Made by a program: the position numbers and the translations under genes
Shown: positions 63,582-64,000 of the stretch, one piece after another
How positions within the stretch are numbered: the first letter of the stretch is position 1
Layout of the letters: every line of letters begins with the position of its first letter
Notes under the pieces: generated by a model
Told to the model about the DNA's origin: nothing
What the model saw: only the letters and a program-made list of their open reading frames with translations
Databases searched by the model: none
Source: Pseudomonas silvicola
Lineage (GTDB): Bacteria > Pseudomonadota > Gammaproteobacteria > Pseudomonadales > Pseudomonadaceae
Reading direction: 5' to 3'
DNA: 64,000 nt
Assembly (NCBI RefSeq): GCF_026651855.1
Contig: NZ_CP093280.1
Location: 1,218,001 to 1,282,000, forward strand

Positions 63582-64000
63582 GTGCTCATTGTCTTAGGAC
63601 TTATCGCTATCCTGCTGTCGGTATTCGGTGGCTTCGCGCTGTCGGGCGGCAGCCTTGGGTCGCTGTACCAGCCCACGGAAATGCTCATGATCGGCGGCGC
63701 GGCCGTGGGGGCCTTCATCGCGGCCAACAACGGCAAGGCGATCAAGGCGACCCTCACCACGGTTTCACGGCTCAAGCGCAGACCCGCTACGACAAGGCCT
63801 GCTACCTGCAAGTCATGGCGCTGCTTTACCACCTGCTGGGCAAGGCCCGGCGCGAAGGCATGCTGGCGGTCGAGCGGGATATTGACGAGCCCCCGCAAAG
63901 CCCGCTGTTCAGCGACTACCCCGAACTGCTCGACGACCCGATGATCATCACGTTCATCACCGATTACATGCGTCTGATCCTCAGCGGGCAAATGCAGCCC
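63582..64000 (+). pseudogene. motA: motA, frameshifted and cut by window end
   Basis: The stator subunit starts at a GTG at 63582 (MLIVLGLIAILLSVFGGFAL, then QPTEMLMIGGAAVGAFIAANN and NGKAIKATL). The MotA match then stops near 63776. It resumes in the reading frame one base back (RYDKACYLQVMALLYHLLGK, then REGMLAVERDIDEPPQSPLF and DYMRLILSG) and runs to the window end. Adding one G after AAG at 63776 restores continuous MotA. This is a one-base deletion, either a true mutation or a sequencing error. If real, the encoded stator stops early and is not functional. The rest lies beyond 64000. Confidence 0.85.

Noticed and set aside
1-64000. CRISPR array, rRNA or tRNA genes
   Set aside because: No regularly spaced direct repeats, no rRNA-like stretch and no tRNA cloverleaf were noticed by eye.

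Overview
The window is a chromosomal segment of a Pseudomonas of the P. putida group. The order serA, D-2-hydroxyglutarate dehydrogenase, rpiA, ilvA, rppH, ptsP, lgt, thyA and the spu polyamine locus is the one I know from that group. The high G+C and a Pseudomonas-type REP family (core TTCCCGAGCTTCGCCCGG) fit. The assignment rests on gene content and order, not on a search.

1-34,869 is mostly housekeeping backbone. A YgiB/YgiC-like pair (DUF1190 lipoprotein, partial, and a glutathionylspermidine-synthase-like ATP-grasp protein) comes first, then a TetR regulator. The polyamine locus follows: spuI divergent from spuA-spuB-spuC-spuD-spuF-spuG-spuH, giving uptake and gamma-glutamylation of putrescine/spermidine, with only one substrate-binding protein gene. 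Next are an Ntn-hydrolase acylase with a thioredoxin-like partner, an alpha/beta hydrolase, a DUF2059-like exported protein, a 2OG-Fe(II) oxygenase coupled to a TudS/DUF523 protein, a DUF4399 protein, and a roughly 415-bp fold-back element. serA and the D-2-hydroxyglutarate dehydrogenase are divergent, and FAH, SdiA-regulated-like, rpiA, ilvA, DUF2269, HAD, rppH, ptsP, TANGO2/NRDE, lgt, thyA, lrp and lysE genes follow.

34,870-36,222 is a short mosaic accessory segment: a strong sigma70-like promoter feeding a candidate structured RNA, a possible BECR-fold nuclease gene, and a fragment resembling a DUF1778 antitoxin. A degenerate receiver-domain gene (36,223-36,690) sits at the edge of the flagellar block.

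36,676-64,000 (continuing past the window) is a nearly complete enteric/beta-proteobacterial-type flagellar cluster: flgNMA, flgBCDEFGHIJ, flgKL, fliRQPONMLKJIHGF, fliE, fliDST, flhDC and the start of motA. The master regulator FlhDC and four sigma28 promoters of the TAAAGTTT-N11-GCCGATAA type (before flgMN, flgKL, fliDST and motA) set it apart from the usual Pseudomonas polar system, which uses FleQ and sigma54. It is best read as a second, horizontally acquired flagellar system, like the one described in P. fluorescens F113. motA carries an apparent single-base deletion, no flagellin gene lies in the window, and flhA/flhB are not in view.
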